NCBI RefSeq assembly: GCF_001683915.1
Contig: NZ_LXTT01000139.1
Location: forward strand, 1 to 64,000
Reading direction: 5' to 3'
Source of the DNA: Allomuricauda sp. CP2A
GTDB taxonomy: Bacteria > Bacteroidota > Bacteroidia > Flavobacteriales > Flavobacteriaceae
DNA: 64,000 bases
The position numbers and the translations under genes are program-made. Shown piece by piece: positions 52,128 to 61,391 of this stretch; within the stretch, counting starts at the first letter, position 1; every line of letters begins with the position of its first letter. The notes under the pieces were generated by a model. That model had not been told where the DNA came from and ran no database searches. It saw only the letters and a list, made by a program, of their open reading frames with translations.

Positions 52128-52916
52128 ATGGACAAGGAAAAAATAATTTCTGAGTTGAACAGGCATAAAAAACTGCCCTATCTTGACTTTAGATTAAAAC
52201 AGGAAACCGAAGATTTCACCGATACCCTTTTTTACACCCTTTTTGATGCCAACACGCCAGTTGCCGTAAATCTGGAAATGTTGGAGAAAAAGTTCAATAC
52301 CCTACTGGACATGGCTTGTTGGGAATTGGAAAGACCCAGCAGTGAATTTTGGGACAGCTATGTGACCAAATTGCCAGAAATTCTGGAAAAGCTCAATCTG
52401 GATGCGGAGGCCATTCTCAATTGCGACCCAGCCTCACTGTCCATCCAAGAGATTTATATGGCGTATCCCGGATTTTATGCCATTGCCATATATCGATTGG
52501 CACACGAACTTTATGTGCAAGGCGTACCGTTGATTCCACGACTGATGACCGAATATGCGCACAGACAGACCGGGGTTGATATAAATCCAGGAGCCACAAT
52601 TGGCAAATCATTTTTTATAGATCACGCTACCGGAGTGGTGATTGGTGAGACTGCGGTGATCCATGATAATGTAAAAATCTATCAAGGGGTTACTTTGGGA
52701 GCACTTTATGTGGCCAAAAATCTACAAAAGACCAAAAGGCATCCCACCATAAAGTCCAATGTTACCATTTATGCCAATGCCACTATTTTAGGGGGCGAGA
52801 CCGTGATTGGGGAAAATTCGGTTATTGGGGGAAATGCTTGGCTTACTTCCTCCGTTCCGGCAAACTCAACGGTTTATCACTCCCCAGAAATCAAAATAAA
52901 GACAACGAATGCCTAA
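52128..52916 (+). CDS. cysE: Serine O-acetyltransferase
   Basis: 262 aa from ATG 52128; a GTG 45 bp earlier is less likely. The N-terminal helical domain is followed by left-handed beta-helix hexapeptides: [41 protein letters not shown] in pieces such as [15 protein letters not shown] and [15 protein letters not shown], with the catalytic His of [12 protein letters not shown]. It makes O-acetylserine for the next gene, cysM, whose start overlaps its end by 8 bp. The longer N-terminus resembles the EpsC-type enzymes. Confidence 0.92.
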   Translation: MDKEKIISELNRHKKLPYLDFRLKQETEDFTDTLFYTLFDANTPVAVNLEMLEKKFNTLLDMACWELERPSSEFWDSYVTKLPEILEKLNLDAEAILNCDPASLSIQEIYMAYPGFYAIAIYRLAHELYVQGVPLIPRLMTEYAHRQTGVDINPGATIGKSFFIDHATGVVIGETAVIHDNVKIYQGVTLGALYVAKNLQKTKRHPTIKSNVTIYANATILGGETVIGENSVIGGNAWLTSSVPANSTVYHSPEIKIKTTNA

Positions 52917-53793
52917 AAGCATACTAGACCTCATTGGAAACACCCCCATGGTGGAATCCAAAGTTTTAAATACCAATCCCAACGTAAAACTATTCTTTAA
53001 ACTTGAAGGACAGAATCCCGGCGGAAGTGTCAAGGACCGACCTGCGTACAATATGATCAAAAGTGGTCTGGAGCGGGGCGATTTTACGAAGGAATCCAAA
53101 TTGATTGAGGCCACCAGCGGCAATACAGGCATTGCTTTGGCGATGATTGCAGGTGTTTTTGGATTGGATATTGAGCTTGTTATGCCCGAAAATTCCACTA
53201 AGGAACGTGTACAGACCATGCGGGCCTATGGCGCCAAAGTAACCTTGACCCCTTCGGATGTAGGGATTGAAGGTGCTCGGGATTATGCCGAGGCCAAAGT
53301 AAGGGATGAGGGCTATATCATGTTGAACCAATTTTCCAATAACGACAATTGGAAGGCCCATTACAAAACCACCGGGCCCGAAATTTGGAATGACACCCAA
53401 GGAAAAATCACCCACTTTGTCTCCAGTATGGGCACCACGGGAACCATAATGGGAACATCCACCTATTTGAAGGAACAAAATCCATCTGTTGAGATTGTTG
53501 GGGTGCAACCTACGGATGAGTCCCGTATTCCAGGAATCAGAAAGTGGCCTGAAGCGTACCTTCCCAAAATTTTTGATCCTGCCAAAGTTGATCGTATTAT
53601 GGAAGTCAGTGAGGCAGATGCCGTTACTATGGCCAAAAAACTGGCCAAGGAAGAGGGCATTTTTGCAGGTATGAGCAGTGGCGGAGCAGCTACTGTGGCA
53701 TTACGATTGGCTAACACTTTGGAAAGCGGTATCATCGTATCCATCGTGTGTGACCGGGGTGACCGCTACTTGTCTTCGGATTTGTTTGATTAG
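52909..53793 (+). CDS. cysM: Cysteine synthase (O-acetylserine sulfhydrylase)
   Basis: 294 aa PLP enzyme. Schiff-base Lys K42 in [11 protein letters not shown], phosphate/substrate loop [20 protein letters not shown] and the late [15 protein letters not shown]. The length and the internal [16 protein letters not shown] loop fit CysM. It converts O-acetylserine and sulfide (or thiosulfate) to cysteine. The overlap with cysE supports coordinated synthesis. Convergent with the hydrolase gene with 2 bp between. Confidence 0.93.
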   Translation: MPKSILDLIGNTPMVESKVLNTNPNVKLFFKLEGQNPGGSVKDRPAYNMIKSGLERGDFTKESKLIEATSGNTGIALAMIAGVFGLDIELVMPENSTKERVQTMRAYGAKVTLTPSDVGIEGARDYAEAKVRDEGYIMLNQFSNNDNWKAHYKTTGPEIWNDTQGKITHFVSSMGTTGTIMGTSTYLKEQNPSVEIVGVQPTDESRIPGIRKWPEAYLPKIFDPAKVDRIMEVSEADAVTMAKKLAKEEGIFAGMSSGGAATVALRLANTLESGIIVSIVCDRGDRYLSSDLFD

Positions 53794-53795
53794 GA

Positions 53796-54593
53796 TTATT
53801 GCAACTCCATTTTTATCGCATTCCAATACGCCTCAAATTCGCTGAGGTTGTTGTGGTTCCCTTCAGGAATGGTATACATTCTTTTATCGCTCTGCGGAAT
53901 GACATCAAACAATTTTTTTCCAGAGTCATACGAAACCACAGCATCATCGGTGCCGTGAAAAATACGGATGGGACATTGCACCTCCCGAATAAATTTATGT
54001 GAAGGCATTTCATATCGAAGCAGTTGCTTTAACGGCAAAAAAGGAAATCGTCCTTGTGCAGCATCCAAAAGACTGTAAAAAGGGGTTTCCAATAACAGCT
54101 TTTGGGATTGATTTTTTGATGCCAATTGTGTTGCGATGCTTGCTCCAAGTGATCTTCCGTAAATAATAATATCATCGGCAGTGTATTTATCTTCAACATA
54201 GTTGTAGAAAAGTTGGGCATCTTGGTACAGAGCTTCCTCACTGATTTCACCAGTACTCTTTCCATACTTCCGGTAATCCATCACCAAAACATCATAATCC
54301 ATATCCACAAATGGGAGTACAATCTCCCCCCATCGGGACAAATCCCCGGCATTCCCATGAAAATACAGAATCACACCTTTGGGTTCCGCTGCATAAAAAT
54401 GAAGCGCATTTAAGCGGGCACCGTCTTTAGCTTCGAGGAAAATTTCATCAAAATCAGCTTGGAATGAATACGTATGGCCTTGGGGCAGCTTTGTGGGCAA
54501 AAAAATCAATTTTTCCTGAAATAAATACGCCATGAGTGTAAGTAGAATCAAAGCAATTCCCGCAAAAATACCAAAACACTTAAGCTTTTGCAT
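53796..54593 (-). CDS. Alpha/beta hydrolase, membrane anchored (paralogue 1)
   Basis: 265 aa from ATG 54593; a longer reading runs further into the upstream gene. One N-terminal membrane helix (FGIFAGIALILLTLMAYLF), then a BEM46/ABHD13-like fold: oxyanion segment YFHGNAGDLSRWG, nucleophile IIYGRSLGAS, Asp in FHGTDDAVVSYDSG and His in PEGNHNNLSEF. Likely a membrane-bound esterase or lipase facing the cytoplasm or periplasm. Tandem with a paralogue of the same layout (54580-55455), overlapping it by 14 bp. Confidence 0.88.
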   Translation of the reverse strand: MQKLKCFGIFAGIALILLTLMAYLFQEKLIFLPTKLPQGHTYSFQADFDEIFLEAKDGARLNALHFYAAEPKGVILYFHGNAGDLSRWGEIVLPFVDMDYDVLVMDYRKYGKSTGEISEEALYQDAQLFYNYVEDKYTADDIIIYGRSLGASIATQLASKNQSQKLLLETPFYSLLDAAQGRFPFLPLKQLLRYEMPSHKFIREVQCPIRIFHGTDDAVVSYDSGKKLFDVIPQSDKRMYTIPEGNHNNLSEFEAYWNAIKMELQ

Positions 54594-55455
54594 TGGCGGG
54601 TTTTGATGAATGTCTAACATTGATACTGGACCCTTCCAGATTTACCTTGGTAGGCTTGCTGGTAATAATTTCCTCCAACATTTTGTGGTATGATTCAAAA
54701 TTATTCAGGTCTTTGTGCCCACCTCCTATTACGGTATAAAGTTTTGTCAATTCCGGTTTGATTTTGGACAATTTCACACTGGTTTTATAGGGAATGAGTC
54801 GGTCATCGGTTCCATGGATGATGTGTATGGGGCAATTCACATACTTCAACCATTTGTAGGTAGGCATGGGAAATTTGATCAGCAACGAAAGCGGCATAAA
54901 TGGGATAAATTTTTTGGCGACTTTGCTCAGGCTGTAATAGGGCGCGTCCAGAATAAGCATTCGGGGGTTGTTCATGGAAGCCAGTTTGGCGGCAAAGCCC
55001 GAACCCATGGAACGCCCATAAAGAATGATGTATTTTTCGGCCACTTGCTCCTTTATTTTGTTGTACACCACCTGCATATCCCGTTTGATGGCTTTTTGGG
55101 TCCTGCGGCCTGTGCTTTTTCCAAAGCCGCGGTAATCCACCATGATCACATCATAGCCATGGCGGGTAAAATCCACCGCAAACTTGCCCCACCCTTTTAT
55201 GCTCTTTGAATTTCCCTTCAAATAAAAGACCACACCCTTGGGTTCCTTGGATTTGAACCGAAGTCCATTGATCATAGCTCCATCCCGGGTCTCAATATTG
55301 TATTCCTCTATCTCTTGGTTATCGTAATAAAATTGAAAATCCTTGGGCAGCTTTTCAGGTTTGAACAGGAAATAATCTTGTAGGTAATACAACAAAACGC
55401 TCAACAAAATGTATACGCCGAGAACGATCCATACCATGTAAAGCCAGTTTTGCAT
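54580..55455 (-). CDS. Alpha/beta hydrolase, membrane anchored (paralogue 2)
   Basis: 291 aa. N-terminal membrane helix (MVWIVLGVYILLSVLLYYLQ), then the same core as its neighbour: VFYLKGNSKSIKGWG (oxyanion), ILYGRSMGSGFAAKLAS (nucleophile Ser), IIHGTDDRLIPY and GGGHKDLNNFESY (His). The oxyanion block has Lys instead of His, unlike paralogue 1, so substrates may differ. Tandem duplication is the likely origin. The gene upstream is divergent. Confidence 0.88.
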   Translation of the reverse strand: MQNWLYMVWIVLGVYILLSVLLYYLQDYFLFKPEKLPKDFQFYYDNQEIEEYNIETRDGAMINGLRFKSKEPKGVVFYLKGNSKSIKGWGKFAVDFTRHGYDVIMVDYRGFGKSTGRRTQKAIKRDMQVVYNKIKEQVAEKYIILYGRSMGSGFAAKLASMNNPRMLILDAPYYSLSKVAKKFIPFMPLSLLIKFPMPTYKWLKYVNCPIHIIHGTDDRLIPYKTSVKLSKIKPELTKLYTVIGGGHKDLNNFESYHKMLEEIITSKPTKVNLEGSSINVRHSSKPANAKA

Positions 55456-55694
55456 AGGAAAGGAATTTATCCAAAATACAAAAAATACAGATACCCCACC
55501 TTCATGATCTTATGAATCAACAAGTTGGGTTTACTTGTGTGGAAAACCATTTCAGATATCACTGAAAACTGCGTTTTCACATCAGATTTTTCTGATTATC
55601 CAACATTGTTTGCGGGTCATCGAATTCTTTAAAATAAGTTTTTGAAAAAAACCGTTCTTTACCCTAATTAGAGTCCCAAAATCTATAGTTGAAT

Positions 55695-56177
55695 ATGAAT
55701 ACGCTGTCTAAAATAATCACTTGGAAAAGAAATATCCTGGCCAGTTTAGCAGTGCTGTTGATCTTAATTGTTCTGAACTTTTACGGTGTCTACACCAATC
55801 AGTTCTATTTTGTAAAGCCTGATAATTACATATTTCCCGTACTTAGTTCAGTGCACTTTCTTTATCTGTACGTTATGTGGTTTAAAATCTCGGAAGATGA
55901 GCTTCCAGATCCCAAAATGCGGAACATTGAGTACGTCCTATATGCCGTTATGATTGTGTATTTTTTCAAGATCTATGATAGTGCCATTGTTCTCAATTCC
56001 ATTGAAACCTATGGCGAATACATAATTCCGGAAACCTTTAAACCAATGGCCACAATAACACTGATACTTTATAGCATATTACCCATATTGACACTGTACA
56101 CGTTTTGGCTCAGAAAACAGTACGTTGGGGTGTACAATTTTGATAACTACAACGATAATTTGAATATCTGGCAATAG
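55695..56177 (+). CDS. Small integral membrane protein of unknown function
   Basis: 160 aa from ATG 55695 (the longer frame uses TTG). About four membrane helices: NILASLAVLLILIVLNFYGV, YIFPVLSSVHFLYLYVMWF, IEYVLYAVMIVYFFKIYD, MATITLILYSILPILTLYTFW. The C-terminus is Asn/Asp/Tyr-rich. Family not recognised. Convergent with the MoxR gene, 12 bp between stops. Confidence 0.75.
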   Translation: MNTLSKIITWKRNILASLAVLLILIVLNFYGVYTNQFYFVKPDNYIFPVLSSVHFLYLYVMWFKISEDELPDPKMRNIEYVLYAVMIVYFFKIYDSAIVLNSIETYGEYIIPETFKPMATITLILYSILPILTLYTFWLRKQYVGVYNFDNYNDNLNIWQ

Positions 56178-56189
56178 ATTTTGGCTGAA

Positions 56190-57659
56190 TTAGAGCCCTC
56201 GGATATAGCTTCCATACAAATCTTTAAACTGGAATCCCTTTACAAAACGGTGTTTGCTCAATTTTTTATGGGCAACCAATCCCCAGAGCAATAGTTCTTT
56301 CATAAAATAGGAATCTTCCTTGGAAACAGAGGGTTGATATTCCTTGATGAGATTATTGAGTGGTCCTACCGAATCCAGTTTGGTTCTGTAGTCTTCATCT
56401 GAATCATCGTCCAAAAGGTCAAATCCTTCCCCTTCAAAGAACCAACTTACCAATCCATCATATTCGGTCTCAGCATCTTTGCGCTGCAGTTTGTCAATTT
56501 TCGGAAAATAATTGGGAAAAAGGGATTTTATGGCATCATCAATAAGGGTCTCGGCCACAAATCCGGCGCCCTCCTGTTCACCTTCATAAACCAGTTCAAT
56601 TTTTCCGGTGATGGAAGGAATCACTCCCATAAAATCACTTAGCCTGATTGAGGTTTTTGTATCCCCTGAATGAACGGCCCTTCGCTCCGCCGTACTCAAT
56701 AGATTTTCAAAAGCCGTGATGCTCATCCGCGCACTCACCCCGCTTTTGGCATCCACATATTCGCTGTCACGGGCCTCAAAACTGATTTGTTCCAAGAGAT
56801 CCATGGCGATTTCTGGCACATGGATGGTATCGGACTGCCTTTGGTCCAGTTGCGCCTCTTGTTTGGTGATTTTTTTGGCAATTTCGATGCTTTCCGGATA
56901 GTGTGTCAAAATTTGGGAACCGATCCTGTCTTTCAACGGCGTAACAATGCTACCCCGATTGGTATAATCTTCGGGATTTGCAGTAAATACAAACTGAAGA
57001 TCCAACGAAAGCCGCAACTTAAATCCCCGAATTTGAATATCGCCCTCTTGCAAAATATTGAACAAGGCTACTTGAATCCGCGCTTGAAGGTCGGGCAGTT
57101 CATTGATGACAAATATGCAGCGGTTCGCTCTTGGAATCATCCCAAAGTGAATCACCCGGTCATCCGCATAGGAAAGCTTGAGGTTGGCAGCCTTTATGGG
57201 GTCCACATCCCCGATTAAATCCGCCACGGTAACATCTGGCGTAGCCAGTTTTTCATAAAATCGTTCGTTCCTGTGAATCCAATCAATGGGAGTTTCATCT
57301 CCCTTTTCCTTGATAAGCTCTGTGGCATATCGGGAAATGGGCTTAAGCGGGTCATCATGTACTTCAGATCTTTCAATAATGGGCATCCACTCATCCAAAA
57401 GTTGAACCATCAATCGCGCTAAACGGGTTTTGGCCTGTCCACGAAGACCGAGCAAGTTAATATTGTGCCGAGAAAGAATGGCACGTTCCAACTCTGGAAT
57501 TACGGAGTTTTCATAGCCCCAAACGCCTTCAAACACTTCTTCTGCCTTTGAAATTTTATGGAGGAGATTTTCACGAAGCTCATCCTTAATGCTTTTACTT
57601 TGATACCCTGCGGCTTTTAAATCTCCTAAAGTCTTTATTTTGGTATGATCCAATTTCAT
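56190..57659 (-). CDS. MoxR-type AAA+ ATPase (magnesium-chelatase-I-like)
   Basis: 489 aa. The nucleotide site is altered: the Walker A reads LLGLRGQAKTRLARL (G-x-x-G-x-A-K-T), with Ala where Gly is usual, and the Walker B reads CIFVINELPDL with Asn-Glu instead of Asp-Glu. Sensor 1 is likely DLQFVFTANPEDYTNRGSI, and the Arg finger region TPLKDRIGSQI is kept. The C-terminal half is a lid plus a unique helical region. It would remodel protein partners with its VWA neighbour, encoded 8 bp upstream. Confidence 0.87.
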   Translation of the reverse strand: MKLDHTKIKTLGDLKAAGYQSKSIKDELRENLLHKISKAEEVFEGVWGYENSVIPELERAILSRHNINLLGLRGQAKTRLARLMVQLLDEWMPIIERSEVHDDPLKPISRYATELIKEKGDETPIDWIHRNERFYEKLATPDVTVADLIGDVDPIKAANLKLSYADDRVIHFGMIPRANRCIFVINELPDLQARIQVALFNILQEGDIQIRGFKLRLSLDLQFVFTANPEDYTNRGSIVTPLKDRIGSQILTHYPESIEIAKKITKQEAQLDQRQSDTIHVPEIAMDLLEQISFEARDSEYVDAKSGVSARMSITAFENLLSTAERRAVHSGDTKTSIRLSDFMGVIPSITGKIELVYEGEQEGAGFVAETLIDDAIKSLFPNYFPKIDKLQRKDAETEYDGLVSWFFEGEGFDLLDDDSDEDYRTKLDSVGPLNNLIKEYQPSVSKEDSYFMKELLLWGLVAHKKLSKHRFVKGFQFKDLYGSYIRGL

Positions 57660-57667
57660 ATAACTGC

Positions 57668-58834
57668 TTATCCTTTTATTCTTCTTATTCTGTTCTGTTC
57701 GTAATCTTCAAAAATCATTTCCCCCAATCCTTTCAATCCGGTGTAGAAGGCCTTGCCTTTGTTTGCTTGGGTAAACTCGCGTACAAATTGCATCAAATAC
57801 GGGTCTTGGGCAATCATAAAGGTGGTGATGGGAATATGGAGTTTTCGGGCCTGTTGGGCCATTGCATAGCATTTTTCCACAATGTAATCGTCCAAGCCGA
57901 CACTATTTTTGTAATAATCCCCATTGGGAAGACGCAAGCAAGAGGGTTTTCCATCCGTGATCATAAAGATTTGCTTGTTGGTATTCCGTTTTCTTCGGAG
58001 CATGTCCATGGCCAACTGCAAACCGGCCACGGTATTGGTATGGTATGGGCCCACTTTCAGATAGGGTAAATCCTTTATGGGAATGGGCCACGCATCGTTA
58101 CCAAAAACCAGGATATCCAAGGTATCTTTTGGGTATCGGGTTGTGATCAGTTCCGCCAAGGCCATGGCCACTTTTTTGGCCGGGGTGATTCGGTCCTCAC
58201 CGTATAGAATCATACTATGGCTGATATCGATCATGAGCACCGTGCTCATTTGGGCTTTGTACTGGGTATCTTCCACCACCAAATCCTCCTCATTCAGGGA
58301 AAAATTGTCCAAACCATGGTTAATCTGGGCATTTCGTAAACTTTCGGTCATCGAAATATGCTCCAAGGAATCCCCAAAGCGATATTCCCTAAAATCACCA
58401 GTATGCTCATCTCCCCTGCCCGATTTTCCGGTTCGGTGATTGCCCGCTCCGCTCCGCTTGAGTTTTCCGAAGATTTGATCCAAGGCACGTTGCCTTAGCA
58501 TACGTTCCAATTTGGCGGTAATGGACAAGCTTCCTGGGCCTCCACCATCTTCATCTCCCTCCTCGCCCTCGCCGCCTTCACGGTCATCCATGTCAAACTC
58601 TTCACGAATGAATCCTTTCGCTTTAAGGTCTTCTATAAAATCATCAATGGTGTAATCGTCGTCGGTAAGTTCGTATTCCTTGTCCAGCTCGCGGAGCCAA
58701 TCCAAGGCTTCCTCCACATCCCCGGAGGTATGTGTGATCAGTTCTTGAAAAATCTCGAAGAGTTTTTCAAACGGGGTTTGGTCTGGGGCTTCGTATGTAG
58801 TAAAACGAAACCCTTTTCTTGTATTCATAGCCAT
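57668..58834 (-). CDS. VWA-domain protein partner of the MoxR ATPase
   Basis: 388 aa, cytoplasmic. The N-terminal 130 residues are acidic, with an Asp/Glu/Gly-rich linker EGGEGEEGDEDGGGPG. The VWA domain (about 195-375) has a MIDAS MIDISHSMILYGEDR, a later Thr in LAELITTRYP, and LVFGNDAW and FMITDGKPSCLR. MoxR/VWA pairs work as metal-dependent chaperones or adaptors. Stop 8 bp before the ATPase start, so one transcript. 63 bp separate it from hisIE, which is transcribed toward it. Confidence 0.9.
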   Translation of the reverse strand: MAMNTRKGFRFTTYEAPDQTPFEKLFEIFQELITHTSGDVEEALDWLRELDKEYELTDDDYTIDDFIEDLKAKGFIREEFDMDDREGGEGEEGDEDGGGPGSLSITAKLERMLRQRALDQIFGKLKRSGAGNHRTGKSGRGDEHTGDFREYRFGDSLEHISMTESLRNAQINHGLDNFSLNEEDLVVEDTQYKAQMSTVLMIDISHSMILYGEDRITPAKKVAMALAELITTRYPKDTLDILVFGNDAWPIPIKDLPYLKVGPYHTNTVAGLQLAMDMLRRKRNTNKQIFMITDGKPSCLRLPNGDYYKNSVGLDDYIVEKCYAMAQQARKLHIPITTFMIAQDPYLMQFVREFTQANKGKAFYTGLKGLGEMIFEDYEQNRIRRIKG

Positions 58835-58897
58835 TACATAAAATTACGGTATTTCCGTGTAACGACTAACCCTTTAGAAAAAACTTAACGCTATTGT

Positions 58898-59494
58898 TCA
58901 ATGCCGTTTTTGGAGCAATTGGGCGATATCATCCAAATGATACCCTTTGGCCTGCAACAAAATGAGATAGTGGAACAGTAGGTCTGCACTTTCGTTCAGG
59001 AAAAGGTTGTCATCATTGTCTTTGGCCTCAATGACCGTTTCCACGGCTTCTTCCCCTACTTTTTGCGCAATTTTATTGATGCCCTTTCGGAACAAGGACG
59101 CCACGTAACTATCTGGATTTTCGGGGTCGTTTTTCCTTGAGGCAATGATCTCCTCCAAGGTTGAAAGAAAACCATAGCCCTGAACATTCTCCTCGGCCCA
59201 GCAGGTATCCGTTCCTTTGTGGCAGGTAGGCCCAACAGGATTTACGGAGATCAAAAGGGTATCATTGTCGCAATCCACCTTTATGCCGACCAATTCCAAA
59301 AAATTGCCACTTTCCTCGCCCTTGGTCCACAGTCGTTGTTTGGTTCGACTGAAAAAAGTGACTTTTTGGGTCTTTCGGGTGACCTCCAAAGCTTCTTGGT
59401 TCATATAGCCCAACATCAACACATTTTTGGTAGTGGCATCTTGAATGATGACAGGCACCAGATTGTCCGGGTTTTTAGTGAAGTCTATTTTCAT
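58898..59494 (-). CDS. hisI: Bifunctional phosphoribosyl-AMP cyclohydrolase / phosphoribosyl-ATP diphosphatase HisIE
   Basis: 198 aa from ATG 59494; the further upstream codons give no family match. HisI half (1-105): MLGYMNQEALEVTRKTQKV, LWTKGEESGNFLE, the metal Cys/His set CDNDTLLISVNP and GPTCHKGTDTCW. HisE half (110-198): SLFRKGINKIAQKVGEEAVETVIEAKDND and LFHYLILLQAKG. Catalyses steps 2 and 3 of histidine synthesis. Last gene of the operon; separated from hisF by a short palindromic repeat. Confidence 0.94.
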   Translation of the reverse strand: MKIDFTKNPDNLVPVIIQDATTKNVLMLGYMNQEALEVTRKTQKVTFFSRTKQRLWTKGEESGNFLELVGIKVDCDNDTLLISVNPVGPTCHKGTDTCWAEENVQGYGFLSTLEEIIASRKNDPENPDSYVASLFRKGINKIAQKVGEEAVETVIEAKDNDDNLFLNESADLLFHYLILLQAKGYHLDDIAQLLQKRH

Positions 59495-59519
59495 TTCTTC
59501 ATATTTTTTGAATGCAAAA

Positions 59520-59572
59520 CATCTCGACAACTCCTTCGACTGCGCTCAGGATGACAGCTCGATGTGACATTC
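59520..59572. repeat. Short dispersed repeat between hisF and hisIE
   Basis: acatctcgac...ccttcgactgcgctcaggatgaca...gctcgatgtgaca has imperfect inverted ends and shares the phrase ccttcgact.cgctcaggat with the 142/164 bp elements (5241, 50643). Probably a degenerate member of the same repeat pool. It lies inside the his transcript and would form a hairpin in the message. Confidence 0.55.
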
Positions 59573-59574
59573 AA

Positions 59575-60330
59575 TTATATTCTAACAGGAATTCCCTCTT
59601 CCTTGAGTTTGTTTTTTAAATCTTTGATTTCAATTTCCTTAAAATGAAAAACACTGGCTGCCAAGGCAGCGTCCGCTTTTCCATTTGTAAAGGTATCGGT
59701 AAAATGGGAAACAGTTCCAGCACCACCAGAAGCAATCACAGGAATATTGACCAATTCGGATAATTTGGCCAATGCCTCATTGGCAAAACCGTTTTTGGTG
59801 CCATCATGATCCATGGAAGTGAACAGAATTTCTCCGGCACCCCGTTCTTCCACTTCCTTGGCCCATTCAAATAGGTCAATTTCTGTTGGGACCTTACCCC
59901 CGACCAGATGGACTTTCCAGTTTCCATCAATTTGTTTGGCATCAATGGCCACCACAATGCACTGGGAACCAAATTTCGCCACCAGTTCATTGATAAGTTC
60001 TGGCCGTTTCACCGCAGATGAGTTGATGGAGACTTTATCCGCGCCATTTTTTAATAGGATATCCACATCTTCCACAGATGAGATTCCACCACCAACCGTA
60101 AAGGGAATATTGATGGTTTCGGCCACATGATACACCAATTCCGCCAAGGTCTTTCGTTTTTCTTCGGTAGCGGAAATATCCAGGAAAACCAATTCGTCCG
60201 CACCTTCTTTGGCATAAATGGCTGCCAATTCCACAGGATCTCCTGCATCGCGAAGGTCGACAAAATTGATGCCTTTAACGGTTCTTCCATCTTTGATGTC
60301 CAAGCAAGGTATGATTCGTTTTGTGAGCAT
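59575..60330 (-). CDS. hisF: Imidazole glycerol phosphate synthase cyclase subunit HisF
   Basis: 251 aa TIM barrel. Start [23 protein letters not shown] with the catalytic Asp, phosphate loops [26 protein letters not shown] and [13 protein letters not shown], and [16 protein letters not shown] with the second catalytic Asp. Joins with HisH to make IGP and AICAR. In the operon it follows the GIY-YIG insertion rather than hisA directly. Confidence 0.96.
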   Translation of the reverse strand: MLTKRIIPCLDIKDGRTVKGINFVDLRDAGDPVELAAIYAKEGADELVFLDISATEEKRKTLAELVYHVAETINIPFTVGGGISSVEDVDILLKNGADKVSINSSAVKRPELINELVAKFGSQCIVVAIDAKQIDGNWKVHLVGGKVPTEIDLFEWAKEVEERGAGEILFTSMDHDGTKNGFANEALAKLSELVNIPVIASGGAGTVSHFTDTFTNGKADAALAASVFHFKEIEIKDLKNKLKEEGIPVRI

Positions 60331-60340
60331 AGTTTATTAT

Positions 60341-60485
60341 CGTCACCCTGAGTTCATCTCAAGATTCTATCTATCTATTATGTGATGCTGAAACAAGTTC
60401 AGCATGACGCTATTCTTTTTATTAAAAGTTGGTTCGTCACCCTGAACTCCTGCCTGCCCGTAGGCACGGTGTTCAGGGTCGCATT
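60341..60485. repeat. Two cgtca-type palindromic repeats left of the GIY-YIG gene
   Basis: R1 (60341-60409) runs cgtcaccctgag ... tgtgatgctgaaacaagttcagcatgacg and is the same kind as R3 at 60778-60853. R2 (60435-60482) is a left-half copy, cgtcaccctgaac ... gttcagggtcgcattattt, whose loop holds a GCCTGC..GGCA palindrome (60448-60471) flanked by perfect ccctgaac/gttcaggg arms. Together with R3 they bracket the GIY-YIG gene. Confidence 0.75.
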
Positions 60486-60488
60486 ATT

Positions 60489-60767
60489 TTAGTAATCCAA
60501 TGTTTCCAATGTTGGATTTTGTTCCTTGATTAAGTTGATTTTCCATTCGTGATGCCAATTTTTCAGTTGTTTTTCTCTTGCAATGGCCTGATTGATATCT
60601 GTAAAAGTTTCAAAATAAACCAAATCTGTGAGATTATATTTATTAGTGAATTTTGAACCATCACCATCTGCATGTTCTGCCATTCTTTTAGATAAATTCG
60701 ATGTGACACCAATATAAAATGTTGTCCTGTACTTATTGGTCATTATGTAAACAAAGCTCTGTTTCAC
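60489..60767 (-). CDS. GIY-YIG nuclease-domain protein inserted in the his operon
   Basis: 92 aa, a stand-alone GIY-YIG domain of the UvrC/YhbQ-like group: SFVYIMTNKYRTTFYIGVTSNLSKRMAEH with both the (V)YI(M) and (Y)IG strands, the catalytic Arg in SKRMAEH, and the later TDINQAIAREKQLKNWHHEWKINLI with the acidic Glu (REKQLK). The gene is not part of histidine synthesis and is bracketed by the cgtca-type repeats at 60341-60485 and 60778-60853, which suggests a mobile or repeat-linked origin. Confidence 0.9.
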   Translation of the reverse strand: MKQSFVYIMTNKYRTTFYIGVTSNLSKRMAEHADGDGSKFTNKYNLTDLVYFETFTDINQAIAREKQLKNWHHEWKINLIKEQNPTLETLDY

Positions 60768-60777
60768 CTCTCTCTTA

Positions 60778-60853
60778 CGTCACCCTGAACTTGTTTCAGG
60801 GTCGCATTATTTAATCTATTGCTATGTGATGCTGAAACGAGTTCAGCATGACG
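60778..60853. repeat. cgtca-type palindromic repeat right of the GIY-YIG gene (R3)
   Basis: 76 bp: cgtcaccctgaacttgtttcagggtcgcattattt ... tgtgatgctgaaacgagttcagcatgacg, given here in parts. Two hairpins (cctgaacttgtttcagg, and ctgaaacgagttcag) inside cgtca/tgacg ends. Same type as R1 (60341) and the inner element at 23974-24075. Confidence 0.75.
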
Positions 60854-60863
60854 TGTGATTATA

Positions 60864-61391
60864 TTATTGATTCTCAGATTTATTTTTTGTATTCAAGTCA
60901 ATACCATCATAAAAACCTAAATCCGTATTGTTCAACATCTTTGTCCAAAGGGCTATCTGGCCCGTGTGGTACGACAAATGCTCTGTAACATGGATGATAT
61001 TGGCCACACCCGAAAAATGAAACCCTTGCACCGATCTTTTACGAAGTAATTCTTCCAAAGGAGCTTCATAAAAAGCTCTTTTGGCTTCGTCAATGGTATT
61101 GCTCAGTTTCTGAATCAATTCCTCCTTCGTAAAGCCAGATGATACAGCAAATTCCTCGTCACGTTGTCGATTGTCCTCCAAATTCTGGATTGAAGCAATC
61201 CCGTATTGGGTAATGTTGCCACAGAGGTGCAGGATCAAGTTTCCAATACTATTTGAGGATTCGTTGGGCTTTTGCCAAATGACTTTTTCGGGGAGTTGGT
61301 CCAAACAGATTTTGATCATACGAAGGCTTTCGTTCATGCGGTAGCCTGCATTCCAAACGAGTTCTTCCTGAAGTTGCTTTTCCTTATCCAT
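60864..61391 (-). CDS. DinB family protein
   Basis: 175 aa from ATG 61391, overlapping the hisA stop by 8 bp. Four-helix bundle with metal-binding His positions of DinB/Yfi[14 protein letters not shown] (first His) and [17 protein letters not shown] with the H-x-x-x-H set. Members are thiol-S-transferases or of unknown role. It has no known link to histidine synthesis but is co-transcribed. Confidence 0.88.
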   Translation of the reverse strand: MDKEKQLQEELVWNAGYRMNESLRMIKICLDQLPEKVIWQKPNESSNSIGNLILHLCGNITQYGIASIQNLEDNRQRDEEFAVSSGFTKEELIQKLSNTIDEAKRAFYEAPLEELLRKRSVQGFHFSGVANIIHVTEHLSYHTGQIALWTKMLNNTDLGFYDGIDLNTKNKSENQ

